Shown piece after piece: positions 1 through 7,040 of a stretch of DNA of 40,773 bases. Position 1 is the stretch's first letter. Every line of letters starts with the position of its first letter. Under the pieces are notes generated by a model, which saw only the letters and a program-made list of their open reading frames with translations, made no database searches and was not told where the DNA came from. Source of the DNA: an uncultured Muribaculaceae bacterium. GTDB lineage: Bacteria > Bacteroidota > Bacteroidia > Bacteroidales > Muribaculaceae. Made by a program: the position numbers and the translations under genes. Where the stretch lies: NCBI GenBank assembly GCA_910584495.1, contig CAJUAR010000020.1, positions 1 through 40,773 of the forward strand, in the 5' to 3' direction.

Positions 1-2
1 AC

Positions 3-98
3 GAGACCGGCACGGGTGAGCGCAAGCTCATCTGGGACGAGGAGAACCGTCTGCTGGCAGTGGACGACAACGGCTTCGTGTCCAACGTACTATTATAA
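3..98 (+). CDS. C-terminal tail of an Rhs/YD-repeat-like protein (partial)
   Basis: An open frame enters from the left edge and ends at TAA 96-98. It gives about 31 residues, including GERKLIWDEENRLLAV and DDNGFVS. This is the pattern seen in Rhs/YD-repeat cell-surface or toxin-delivery proteins, where 'W D x E N R L' recurs before a YD dipeptide. After SN the typical Y-D-A-x-G-E-R continuation is missing and the frame stops at VLL. It may therefore be a truncated Rhs core or the end of an orphan cassette, not a complete protein. The upstream part lies outside the window. Family assignment rests on this short motif only. Confidence 0.55.
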   Translation, partial: ETGTGERKLIWDEENRLLAVDDNGFVSNVLL

Positions 99-99
99 C

Positions 100-134
100 A
101 AAAAGCGTTCCTTGATAGTCCGGGAACGCTTTTT
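100..134 (+). terminator. Rho-independent terminator after the Rhs-like tail
   Basis: A perfect 12-bp inverted repeat (arms 100-111 and 123-134, loop of 11) starts two bases after the stop codon. The right arm ends in a T run, so the hairpin should stop plus-strand transcription. The A run on the left arm would also let it act on the minus strand. Confidence 0.85.
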
Positions 135-194
135 ATAGGGCTATTTCCCATCGACTTATATGTGGAACTGGCGGAGAAGCCCTATTATATGCTC
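135..194. other. Intergenic stretch with a small inverted repeat
   Basis: No gene is visible between the first terminator and the RNA A locus. ATAGGGCT at 135-142 is matched by its reverse complement at 178-185, so a weak long-loop hairpin could form. Its meaning is unknown. The gap on the other side of RNA A (264-343) holds the RNA A promoter and the 3' side of the Abi gene. Confidence 0.3.
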
Positions 195-250
195 AAAATA
201 AAAATGTCCCGCTGGGTACGCTAATCTTACGGGAAGCGGGCGGGATTTGT
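195..250 (-). ncRNA. Structured small RNA, copy A, downstream of the Abi gene
   Basis: On the minus strand a short transcript is predicted from near 250 to a U-rich tract at 204-195. It folds into an outer stem of six Watson-Crick pairs (207-212 with 240-245) and an inner stem of four pairs (219-222 with 235-238) closed by a 12-base loop. It is clearly homologous to copy B at 1246-1301. Two of the six outer pairs are swapped between copies by compensatory changes (C-G to G-C and G-C to C-G), which supports a real RNA fold. The GGGAAGCG segment (plus strand 231-238) is identical in both. From memory, an 'abiF RNA' motif is described beside Abi_2-family genes, and this is probably a member or relative of it. 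Confidence 0.72.
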
Positions 251-255
251 TGCTA

Positions 256-286
256 CAAAGGTAATGTTTTAATTCCAATCAGGCAA
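256..286 (-). promoter_or_regulatory. Bacteroidota-type promoter for RNA A
   Basis: On the minus strand TACCTTTG (256-263) matches the -7 consensus TAnnTTTG. A TTG core of a -33 element lies at 284-286, 20 bases upstream. The spacer contains GATTGGAAT (272-280), which recurs at the same distance in the RNA B promoter. Confidence 0.65.
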
Positions 287-343
287 CTTTCTTCAAGAGA
301 ATTGGTTTGGAATCAGCAATAAAACTTATTTGAGTCGATTGCC

Positions 344-1243
344 TTACTTCCAAAGCGGCTCGTTTTCCCAACCGGCAGGAAAGCCCATCGCCGCCACATC
401 AACCATCGGGTATTTTGCTATCAGATTCTTTAATCCTGATACAAAATGAGATTTACCATTTATGGATTCCATCCAATATGCAGTGCAGCATAAAACCGCA
501 TATAAACGATTAGAGTCAATATCTGTATGGCTAATCCAACTTCCTCTGATTTTACCGGTCATTTGCGGTGTAGCGGAAAGGCTACGGTTCCATATACGAG
601 CATGGTGCGCACAACAATTTCTCAAAGAAGCTATGCTACGCATCCAGCTTTCCAGTATCTCATGGTTGGGCAGGTTGAACTCACGGGCAATGGCCTTCTT
701 GACTTTTTTATCTGAAAAGTTGTAGTACAATTTGGACAAAGTGCCCAACGAAGCAAGCTCCAGTGTCTTCCATGCAGGAGGGAATGCCGGTTTTATGTAT
801 TTTTTGAAATGCGCCTTAATAAAATCTTCACGGGAGCGTTCCAGTTCCCTGTCAATAGCCGAAAGGTTCTGTGCAAACAGGCGTTCATTAGCCGAAAGAT
901 TTACATCCATAAACCAGAACGGTCCGTATGTCAATGAGAAATGTTGGATGACTTTGGCACGCAATGCGATTTCAATTTCTTGTATTGCCGCAAATATGAG
1001 CTGCCTTAACTTGGTATCAAACTCATATAAGGCAAATGCGTTCTCCAGCGTGCTTCCCGGTTTGAAATGATGAGTATCCTTATCGTCCTCCATCGGGCGG
1101 AGATAAGCAGCTATCCGGAAATAGCTGACAATGCCTAACTTTCGCAAGGCTTCCTTTTCATCAATAATGCTTAATCCATTTGTCTTGAGCCGACCAATGA
1201 TGTCTGCTATGGCTAACGCAGGTTTAGAATATTCTGGTTCCAT
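344..1243 (-). CDS. Abi_2/AbiF-family abortive infection HEPN ribonuclease
   Basis: The 299-residue protein matches the Abi_2 family (AbiD/AbiF type) along its length: an N-terminal helical part with YFRIAAYLRP (residues 41-50), a middle part with FDTKLRQLIFAAIQEIEIAL (about 75-94), and GPFWFMD. A C-terminal RNCCAH (208-213) fits the HEPN ribonuclease motif R-x4-6-H. Such proteins are single-HEPN toxins of phage-defence systems that are thought to cleave RNA on infection. The ATG at 1243 lies directly behind the U-tract of RNA B, so its leader is that RNA. A second homologous RNA lies about 95 bases past the stop. No antitoxin protein gene is adjacent, which fits control by RNA. Single-HEPN AbiF-like proteins have been proposed as relatives of the ancestors of Cas13 (recalled from literature). 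Confidence 0.85.
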   Translation of the reverse strand: MEPEYSKPALAIADIIGRLKTNGLSIIDEKEALRKLGIVSYFRIAAYLRPMEDDKDTHHFKPGSTLENAFALYEFDTKLRQLIFAAIQEIEIALRAKVIQHFSLTYGPFWFMDVNLSANERLFAQNLSAIDRELERSREDFIKAHFKKYIKPAFPPAWKTLELASLGTLSKLYYNFSDKKVKKAIAREFNLPNHEILESWMRSIASLRNCCAHHARIWNRSLSATPQMTGKIRGSWISHTDIDSNRLYAVLCCTAYWMESINGKSHFVSGLKNLIAKYPMVDVAAMGFPAGWENEPLWK

Positions 1244-1245
1244 AT

Positions 1246-1301
1246 AAAAATAAAAGACCCGCCCTGGTTCGCTGTTCTATGGGAAGCGTGGCGGATTCTG
1301 T
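1246..1301 (-). ncRNA. Structured small RNA, copy B, leader of the Abi gene
   Basis: Homologous to RNA A. On the minus strand the outer stem pairs 1258-1263 with 1290-1295 (five Watson-Crick pairs plus a terminal U-G wobble). The inner CGCT/AGCG stem pairs 1270-1273 with 1285-1288. A U-rich tract (complement of 1244-1257) follows the stem and ends at the start codon of the Abi gene at 1243. The RNA could terminate there as a free small RNA or continue as the 5' leader of the toxin mRNA. Either way, expression of the HEPN gene should depend on it. Confidence 0.75.
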
Positions 1302-1306
1302 CGGTG

Positions 1307-1338
1307 CAAAGGTACTGCTTTTATTCCAATCCTGCAAA
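1307..1338 (-). promoter_or_regulatory. Bacteroidota-type promoter for RNA B and the Abi gene
   Basis: On the minus strand TACCTTTG (1307-1314) is a full -7 match and TTTG (1335-1338) a full -33 match, with 20 bases between them. The expected start is near 1301. It is a better match than the RNA A promoter, and the spacer carries the same GATTGGAAT (1323-1331). Confidence 0.75.
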
Positions 1339-1412
1339 CTTTTCAAAGAAAAACTGCCGAAAATCTGCATTCAAACATTCGGAGATTGTGCCGGAATAAA
1401 TGGTTATAACGT

Positions 1413-1634
1413 ATGAGAGATAACATTCTATGGCGTAAGCAAAGCCGAATAATAATGCTCTTGGCTAACACCCTAAAAATATCGCCTGAGCGTGCCCTTG
1501 ACCTTTATTACAGCACAAAGGTATATGAGCAAATGACAGATCCGAAATATGGTCTGCAACTAATGAGCGACGATTATATTCTAGAAGACTTGATACTTGA
1601 TAGAGGAACTGAGAGAAACGCAATGACGAAATAA
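1413..1634 (+). CDS. Small DUF3791-like protein (possible toxin-antitoxin component)
   Basis: A 73-residue ORF. Its core, with ISPERALDLYYSTKVYEQM (roughly residues 23-41) followed by GLQLMSDDYILEDLI, resembles the small helical DUF3791-type proteins. Those are often found next to DUF3990 ADP-ribosyltransferase-like toxins in gut bacteria. No DUF3990 partner is present here, so the gene may be an orphan left by loss of the toxin. An internal ATG at 1455 is an alternative start. The last residues after LILD look like read-through into unrelated sequence, so the 3' end may be altered. No clear promoter is seen upstream. Confidence 0.5.
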   Translation: MRDNILWRKQSRIIMLLANTLKISPERALDLYYSTKVYEQMTDPKYGLQLMSDDYILEDLILDRGTERNAMTK

Positions 1635-1717
1635 TTATGGTCCCGTTCGCGTGCCAGTTCTATAAACTCGTCAAGATATAGCTTGTTTGTCTCTACTCTG
1701 TCGTGCATTGTCGTCAT
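1574..1717 (-). pseudogene. Possible fragment of a small gene
   Basis: On the minus strand ATG 1717 opens a 47-residue frame beginning MTTMHDRVETNKLYLDEF and containing ELARERDHNYF, ending at TAA 1574-1576. The first 33 or so residues look protein-like, while the part overlapping the DUF3791-like gene looks random. This suggests the 5' end of a gene cut off by a recombination junction near 1630. No family recognised. Confidence 0.25.
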
Positions 1718-1869
1718 GGCGTAGGCCTGGCCCCATATGCCCACACCCCGGCCAAAACTGCGCCAAAACGTTCGAGGGCCACACGTGCGGCACCGCCGGC
1801 ATGTAGGCCGGCGACATAAGAAAAACGAACTTGACGTGTCGATTTTTCGATTTTTTGAGCGAGTTTTCG
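1718..1869. other. Intergenic region with a GC-rich hairpin
   Basis: No gene is visible between the debris and the PorE-like gene. A perfect 7-bp GC-rich stem (1794-1800 with 1807-1813) is not followed by a T tract on either strand, so it is not a clear terminator. Confidence 0.35.
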
Positions 1870-1877
1870 TAACTTTG
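1870..1877 (+). promoter_or_regulatory. -7 promoter element of the PorE-to-M16 operon
   Basis: TAACTTTG matches TAnnTTTG and lies immediately before the first gene; the -33 region is not well conserved. Transcription starting a few bases downstream would leave almost no leader before ATG 1886. This argues against the GTG codons at 1877 and 1880 as starts. Confidence 0.6.
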
Positions 1878-1885
1878 TGGTGATT

Positions 1886-3850
1886 ATGAAAACGATGAGA
1901 TATATTATCATTATAGCCCTTGCCATGGCTGCTATGTCGTGCGGGGGGCCCAAACTTGCCACTGCCAACGAACAGATGGAACGCGGCGAGTATTTCGATG
2001 CGTCAAAAACTTATAGAAAAATATATAACAAGCTCACAAAGAAGGAGGAACGACAGCTTCGCGGCGAGGTGGCTTTCAAAATGGCAGAGTGCCACCGCAA
2101 GCTCAACCAATATACTCGCGCAGCAGCAGCCTACCAGAATGCTGCCCGATACGGCTACGAAGATTCGACACTCTATCTCCGTCTGGGCCAAAGCCTTGCT
2201 GCCGATGGTAAATATGCCCCGGCAATAAAAGCCTTCGAAGAATATCTTGCATGGAAGCCCGGTGACCTCCTGGCAGAGAATGCCATGGCCGGAGCCAAAT
2301 CAGCCCAGCAAAAAAAAGGAGGCACACGCTATGTGGTGCGCAACGCCAAACTTTTCAACTCACGCCGCGCCGACTTTTGCCCCATGTTTCTGGACAAGAG
2401 CTGCGACCAGATATATTTCAGCAGCACCACCGAAAAGGCCACAGGCACCAAGCGCAGCGAAATCACAGGCATGAAGAAGGGCGACATATGGTTTGCCACT
2501 AAAGACGAGAAGGGTGTGTGGAAACGTCCGCAAGCTGTTGAAGGCGAACTAAATACCGAGGCCGACGAAGGCGCGATCTCATTCTCTCCCGACGGACAGA
2601 CCATGTACCTGAGCCGCGCACGCCGCGAACCAAACGCCAATACCGGTGTGGAAATCTACACCTCGCAACGCTCCGATGCCAAGTGGAGCGCGCCGGTGAA
2701 ATTTGAAATTACTGCCGACACCCTGTCGAGCTATGCCCACCCTGCAGTATCGCCCGACGGCACATGGCTCTATTTCACATCCGACATGCCCGGCGGCCAA
2801 GGCGGCCTCGACATCTGGCGCATCAACCTGCGCGAACGCGTAGGCTCGCTCGAGAACCTTGGCGAATGGATCAACACTCCCGGCGACGAAATGTTCCCCT
2901 ACGTGCGCACAGACTCCCTGCTCTATTTCGCTTCCAACGGCCATCCCGGATATGGTGGTCTCGACATTTTCAAAGCACAGCTCACCAAGTCCGGCGGATG
3001 GAACGTGACCAACATGGGCACGCCTGTCAATTCCGCCTCCGACGATTTCGGCATCACTTTCGGACAAGGTGAATCCGGCTATTTCTCAACAAATCGCGGC
3101 GACAACCGCGGCTACGACCACATCTACTCCTTTGAGCTGCCCGAGCTGAAGATTCTCATCTCAGGCTGGGTGCTCGACAAGGACGAAGAACCGGTTCCAA
3201 ACGCCGTGATTCGCATTGTGGGCAACGACGGCTCCAACCAAAAGCAAATTGCCAAGCCCGACGGCTCGTTCTCCTTTCCCCTCGACCGCGGAGTGAGCTA
3301 TGTGATGCTGGCAGGAGCAAAAGGCTACCTCAATGCCCGGCAGGAATTTACCAGCGACATTGCCGAAGAGGATGCCGAATATGGCATCGACTTCATTTTG
3401 GCTTCTATCCACAAGCCGGTGGTAATCGACAATATTTTCTACGACTTCGACCGCGCCACGCTGCGTCCTGAATCGAAAGAAGCCCTCGACTCGATGGCTC
3501 AGGTGCTACGCGACAACCCTAATGTGACCATCGAGATGGCTTCCCACACCGACCGCAAAGGTTCGGAGGCCTATAACATCGACCTGTCGAGCCGCCGTGC
3601 ACAGTCGGTAATCGACTATCTCATCAGCGTGGGCATCAGCCCCGACCGCCTGCAGAGCCATGGCTACGGAGAGTCTAAGCCAAAAACTATCACAAAAAAA
3701 CTGGCACGCATCTATCCCCAGTTCAAAGAAGGCGACGTGCTCACCGAGGAATTTATCGAAGCCCTGCCGGAAGCCGACCAGGAAGCTGCCGACCAAATCA
3801 ACCGGCGCACAGAGTTCCAAGTACTATCCATCGACTATCAGATGTTCTGA
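1886..3850 (+). CDS. PorE-like TPR / PD40 propeller / OmpA lipoprotein
   Basis: A 654-residue protein. It has a lipoprotein signal ending AAMSC (Cys about 19) and TPR-like helices (about 25-130). A PD40/WD40-like propeller follows (about 155-420), with FSPDG, VSPDG and GGLDIW/GGLDIF blades. Next come a carboxypeptidase-regulatory-like beta domain (about 425-505) and a C-terminal OmpA peptidoglycan-binding domain (about 515-651) with SHTDRKGSEAYN and SSRRAQSV. This order is that of PorE, the periplasmic lipoprotein thought to anchor the type IX secretion machinery to peptidoglycan. Generic OmpA/PD40 lipoproteins share the layout, so the T9SS role is inferred. A putative T9SS sorting domain at the end of the 27756 gene product agrees with a working T9SS. 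It heads a long co-directional operon. Confidence 0.8.
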   Translation: MKTMRYIIIIALAMAAMSCGGPKLATANEQMERGEYFDASKTYRKIYNKLTKKEERQLRGEVAFKMAECHRKLNQYTRAAAAYQNAARYGYEDSTLYLRLGQSLAADGKYAPAIKAFEEYLAWKPGDLLAENAMAGAKSAQQKKGGTRYVVRNAKLFNSRRADFCPMFLDKSCDQIYFSSTTEKATGTKRSEITGMKKGDIWFATKDEKGVWKRPQAVEGELNTEADEGAISFSPDGQTMYLSRARREPNANTGVEIYTSQRSDAKWSAPVKFEITADTLSSYAHPAVSPDGTWLYFTSDMPGGQGGLDIWRINLRERVGSLENLGEWINTPGDEMFPYVRTDSLLYFASNGHPGYGGLDIFKAQLTKSGGWNVTNMGTPVNSASDDFGITFGQGESGYFSTNRGDNRGYDHIYSFELPELKILISGWVLDKDEEPVPNAVIRIVGNDGSNQKQIAKPDGSFSFPLDRGVSYVMLAGAKGYLNARQEFTSDIAEEDAEYGIDFILASIHKPVVIDNIFYDFDRATLRPESKEALDSMAQVLRDNPNVTIEMASHTDRKGSEAYNIDLSSRRAQSVIDYLISVGISPDRLQSHGYGESKPKTITKKLARIYPQFKEGDVLTEEFIEALPEADQEAADQINRRTEFQVLSIDYQMF

Positions 3851-3851
3851 C

Positions 3852-4709
3852 ATGGAATTTAGAACCGTCATAGAACCTGTGCGCTCAAAAATTGCGCTGA
3901 GCCACGATGTGCCCCTGCTCATGCTCGGCTCATGTTTCACCGACGAAGTGGGCCAACGCCTCCAAATCGATGGTTTCGATGTATGCCGCAGCCCGCTGGG
4001 GCCGCTCTACAACCCGCTGTCTTTGGCCAATTTCATCAACCGCACGACAAAGCTCAAGCTCTACACTCTTGACGACTTGACCGAAGGACCCCGAGGGTGG
4101 CACTGCCTCGACTATGCCTCTCAATATAGCGACCTTGATGCCGAAAACCTGCTTTCCAAAATCAATTTGGAACAAGCGAAGGTGAGAAGATTCATTGGCA
4201 AACGACCGATTGTCATTCTCACCCTCGGTTCGAGCTTTGTCTACCGCCGTGCCGACAACGGCAAGCCCGTGGGCAACTGCCACAAATTCCCGGCCTCATT
4301 TTTCAACTATGAACGCCTGAGTGTCGAGGAAACGATAGAGGCACTAAAAAAATGCGTCACCAACCTTGCCACCGCCGGAGTCCGCAAAGTGATACTCACA
4401 GTGAGCCCCATACGACATCTTGCCTACGGTCTTCACGGCAACACGCTGAGCAAAGCCACTTTGCAACTCGCCGCCGACACTATTTGCAGCCAAGGTCGCG
4501 CTGAGTACTTTCCGGCCTACGAAATGCTCATCGACGACCTGCGCGACTACCGCTTCTATGACAGCGACATGAAACATCCCTCGGAAGTGGCTGTCGATTA
4601 TATTTATGAGATATTTTGTCAATCACATATGGACAAGGCTACGATAGCCCGCGCCCTGGAGTGCCGCAAAGCATACAAAGCCTCCCAACACAGAAATATA
4701 CTGACATGA
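3852..4709 (+). CDS. GSCFA-domain protein
   Basis: A 285-residue protein of the GSCFA family, named for its conserved motif, seen here as LGSCFTDEVG at about residues 25-34. PLGPLYNPLSLANFI follows and HPSEVAVDYIYEIF lies near the C terminus, where the His could act in an SGNH-like active site. The family is widespread in Bacteroidota and proteobacteria and resembles SGNH/GDSL esterases; the substrate is unknown. The start at 3852 lies two bases after the preceding stop; the frame is open further upstream but only inside the OmpA coding region. It overlaps the next gene by ATGA. Confidence 0.85.
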   Translation: MEFRTVIEPVRSKIALSHDVPLLMLGSCFTDEVGQRLQIDGFDVCRSPLGPLYNPLSLANFINRTTKLKLYTLDDLTEGPRGWHCLDYASQYSDLDAENLLSKINLEQAKVRRFIGKRPIVILTLGSSFVYRRADNGKPVGNCHKFPASFFNYERLSVEETIEALKKCVTNLATAGVRKVILTVSPIRHLAYGLHGNTLSKATLQLAADTICSQGRAEYFPAYEMLIDDLRDYRFYDSDMKHPSEVAVDYIYEIFCQSHMDKATIARALECRKAYKASQHRNILT

Positions 4710-7036
4710 ACACCATAGATGCCGAGCAATTCGGCAAAATAAGCTATAAAACCATCACAACCGACAGCCGCGCGGTTTTCAGCCCTGCCGACACTGTGTT
4801 TGCCGCCATACGCACCGATGTGAACGACGGTCATAAATATATACCCTCGCTCATAGCAATGGGCGTGAGCACTTTCATCGTTGAAGAAATACCCGCCGAG
4901 GCACAAAGCAGCGATGCTTCATTCTACGTAGTAGCCTCGGTGCCCGACACCCTCCGCAGCCTGGCCGCAGCAAGCCTCGACGGCATAAGACAAGGAGTGA
5001 TTATCACCGGCAGCCGTGGCAAAACAAAGGTCAAAGAACTAATCTACCGTGCCTTGCTTCCTCTGACAGAAGTCTACCGCAGTCCTCGCAGCTGGAATTC
5101 GACCATAGGCGTGCCTCTGGCACTGCTCAACCGTCCGCGCCGTGATGCTCCGACAACAATCATCACAGAAATTGGCATCGACGGGCCCGGACAGGCCGCA
5201 AACTACGAATGGCTTGTTCCTTCGCACAAAACAGGCATCCTCACCCCCATGAACGAGGAACACGACGAAGCCTTCGGCGGCAATCACACTCGCAAACTGC
5301 GTCAAAAAGTGGAATTGGTCAAAAATTGTCGTGTTATTGTCTATGCCGACAACGACCCCGAGCTCAACCGGCTGCTTGAAGAGCTGCACAACGAGCATCC
5401 CGACATCAAACTTGTGCCTACCCCTCCTTGCTACCATGCAATTGCCGATGCCGCATTGGCACAAATGGGCTACGATGCCGCAACGACAGAAATATCTATT
5501 GTGGAAACACGCCGCAGCATACGCACGGTGAGCTACGACAACACGCTGGTGCGCGACAATTTCAGCCACGACCTTCGTTCTCTGCAGGACAGCCTCGATT
5601 TTTTGCGCCGCAACTCCACGCCGGCTAAAGAAAGCGTGCTTGTGCTCGACAACATCCTCCATGCTCCTTCCACTGCCGACAAGGTCAGGAAAATTTATTG
5701 CAGGGCCGTGGAAATGGCAAAAGGATTCGGAGTGAAACGGATTATTTCAATATCACCCGAAATGAACGCGCTCGGCATCGACGACGATGCTGTAGAGCAT
5801 GCAAACGTAGACGAAGCTTTTCTTAACCGTTGCCAGAACGGCGATGTGTTGCGAAACAAACAAATTCTGCTTTTCGGCGAAACAGGAGGCTCTGTCGAGA
5901 AAATTGACCTGGCCCTCGAACAGGCCGACCACGACACTACGCTGGCCATAGACCTCGATGCACTGGTGCACAACTACAACCTTTACCGCCGCATGCTCCC
6001 CGCCGGAACCGGCATGGTGGGCATGGTCAAGGCTTCAGCCTATGGCACAGGAGCCATCGAAGTGGGAAAAACACTTCAAAGCATCGGTGCCGCCTATCTT
6101 GCAGTGGCCGTGGTCGACGAAGGTGTATCGCTGCGCGAAGCAGGCATCGATATGGACATTATGGTGCTCAACCCAGTAACAAACCGCTATCCGGCCCTGT
6201 TCGGTCACCGTCTGCAGCCGGCTGTTTTCTCGCTCGACGAACTCAACCGCCTGATAGCCGAAGCCGAAGCTGCCGGAGTCAAGGACTACCCGGTGCACAT
6301 CAAGCTCGACACCGGCATGCACCGTGTGGGATTTCTTGCCGAACACCTCGACGGCATTGCCCGGTGCCTTGCAGACACAAACCGTGTACGCATTGCTTCG
6401 GTGTTCTCGCACCTTGCCACAGCCGACTGCCTGGATAAAGACAGCTATACCCTCCACCAGATTGAACAGTTCTACAGTCTCACCGAAGCACTGCGCGAAA
6501 AAATCGGCTACGACTTCAAACGCCACATCCTCAACACTGCCGGCATGATGCGCTTTGCCGACTGCGGCCCCTACGAGATGGCACGCTTAGGCATAGGATT
6601 GTATGGCATATCGCCCTATTCATCGGCCAACCCTTTGCCTCTCAGACCTGTTGCCTCGCTGAGCACTCGCATAATATCGCTCAAGCATTGGCCCGCAGAC
6701 ACCCCAATAGGTTATGGATGCCGCGGCATCACCGAGCGCGATTCAATTATCGCCACCATACCAGTGGGATATGCCGACGGCATCAACCGTCACTTTGGCC
6801 GAGGACATGCCTCGTTTGTGGTCAATGGCACAAAATGCCCCACCATCGGCAACATTTGCATGGACCTGTGCATGATTGATGTAACCGATGCTCCAGAGGT
6901 TGCCGTCGGCGACAAAGTGGAGATTTTCGGCCCGGATAAGCCCATCGAAGAACTTGCCCAAGTGCTCGACACAATACCCTACGAAATACTAACCTCGGTG
7001 TCGCCGCGTGTACGTCGCACCTACTATCGTCATTAA
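4706..7036 (+). CDS. Bifunctional MurF ligase / alanine racemase fusion
   Basis: A 776-residue fusion. Residues 1-405 are a MurF-like Mur ligase: DSR near 20, ATP loop GSRGKTKVK (102-110), Mg/ATP region TEIGIDGPGQ (154-163) and EEHDEAFGG (184-192). Residues 412-776 are a complete fold-type III alanine racemase: AIDLDALVHNY, PLP lysine K442 in MVKASAYG, HIKLDTGMHRVGF, catalytic-type Tyr in IGYG (Y670) and GNICMDLCMIDV. The protein would supply D-Ala and, if the ligase half is active, add D-Ala-D-Ala to the muropeptide precursor in the cytoplasm. Such fusions are known in Bacteroidota. The ligase half is somewhat diverged from canonical MurF. The start overlaps the GSCFA stop (ATGA). Confidence 0.9.
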   Translation: MNTIDAEQFGKISYKTITTDSRAVFSPADTVFAAIRTDVNDGHKYIPSLIAMGVSTFIVEEIPAEAQSSDASFYVVASVPDTLRSLAAASLDGIRQGVIITGSRGKTKVKELIYRALLPLTEVYRSPRSWNSTIGVPLALLNRPRRDAPTTIITEIGIDGPGQAANYEWLVPSHKTGILTPMNEEHDEAFGGNHTRKLRQKVELVKNCRVIVYADNDPELNRLLEELHNEHPDIKLVPTPPCYHAIADAALAQMGYDAATTEISIVETRRSIRTVSYDNTLVRDNFSHDLRSLQDSLDFLRRNSTPAKESVLVLDNILHAPSTADKVRKIYCRAVEMAKGFGVKRIISISPEMNALGIDDDAVEHANVDEAFLNRCQNGDVLRNKQILLFGETGGSVEKIDLALEQADHDTTLAIDLDALVHNYNLYRRMLPAGTGMVGMVKASAYGTGAIEVGKTLQSIGAAYLAVAVVDEGVSLREAGIDMDIMVLNPVTNRYPALFGHRLQPAVFSLDELNRLIAEAEAAGVKDYPVHIKLDTGMHRVGFLAEHLDGIARCLADTNRVRIASVFSHLATADCLDKDSYTLHQIEQFYSLTEALREKIGYDFKRHILNTAGMMRFADCGPYEMARLGIGLYGISPYSSANPLPLRPVASLSTRIISLKHWPADTPIGYGCRGITERDSIIATIPVGYADGINRHFGRGHASFVVNGTKCPTIGNICMDLCMIDVTDAPEVAVGDKVEIFGPDKPIEELAQVLDTIPYEILTSVSPRVRRTYYRH

Positions 7037-7040
7037 TAAC

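Noticed and set aside
195..1338. The two similar flanks of the Abi gene as insertion-sequence terminal repeats or att sites
   Set aside because: They are direct, not inverted, contain promoters and U-tracts, and differ by compensatory changes in a stem, which fits paralogous RNAs better than recent duplication by transposition.
1794..1813. GC-rich hairpin as terminator of the accessory patch
   Set aside because: No T tract follows on either strand.
2579..3067. Long antisense frames inside the PorE-like gene and similar ones across the operon (for example 5039-5662, 8797-9420, 9944-10861)
   Set aside because: They lie opposite well-supported genes, show no family motifs and reflect GC-rich codon usage of the sense gene.
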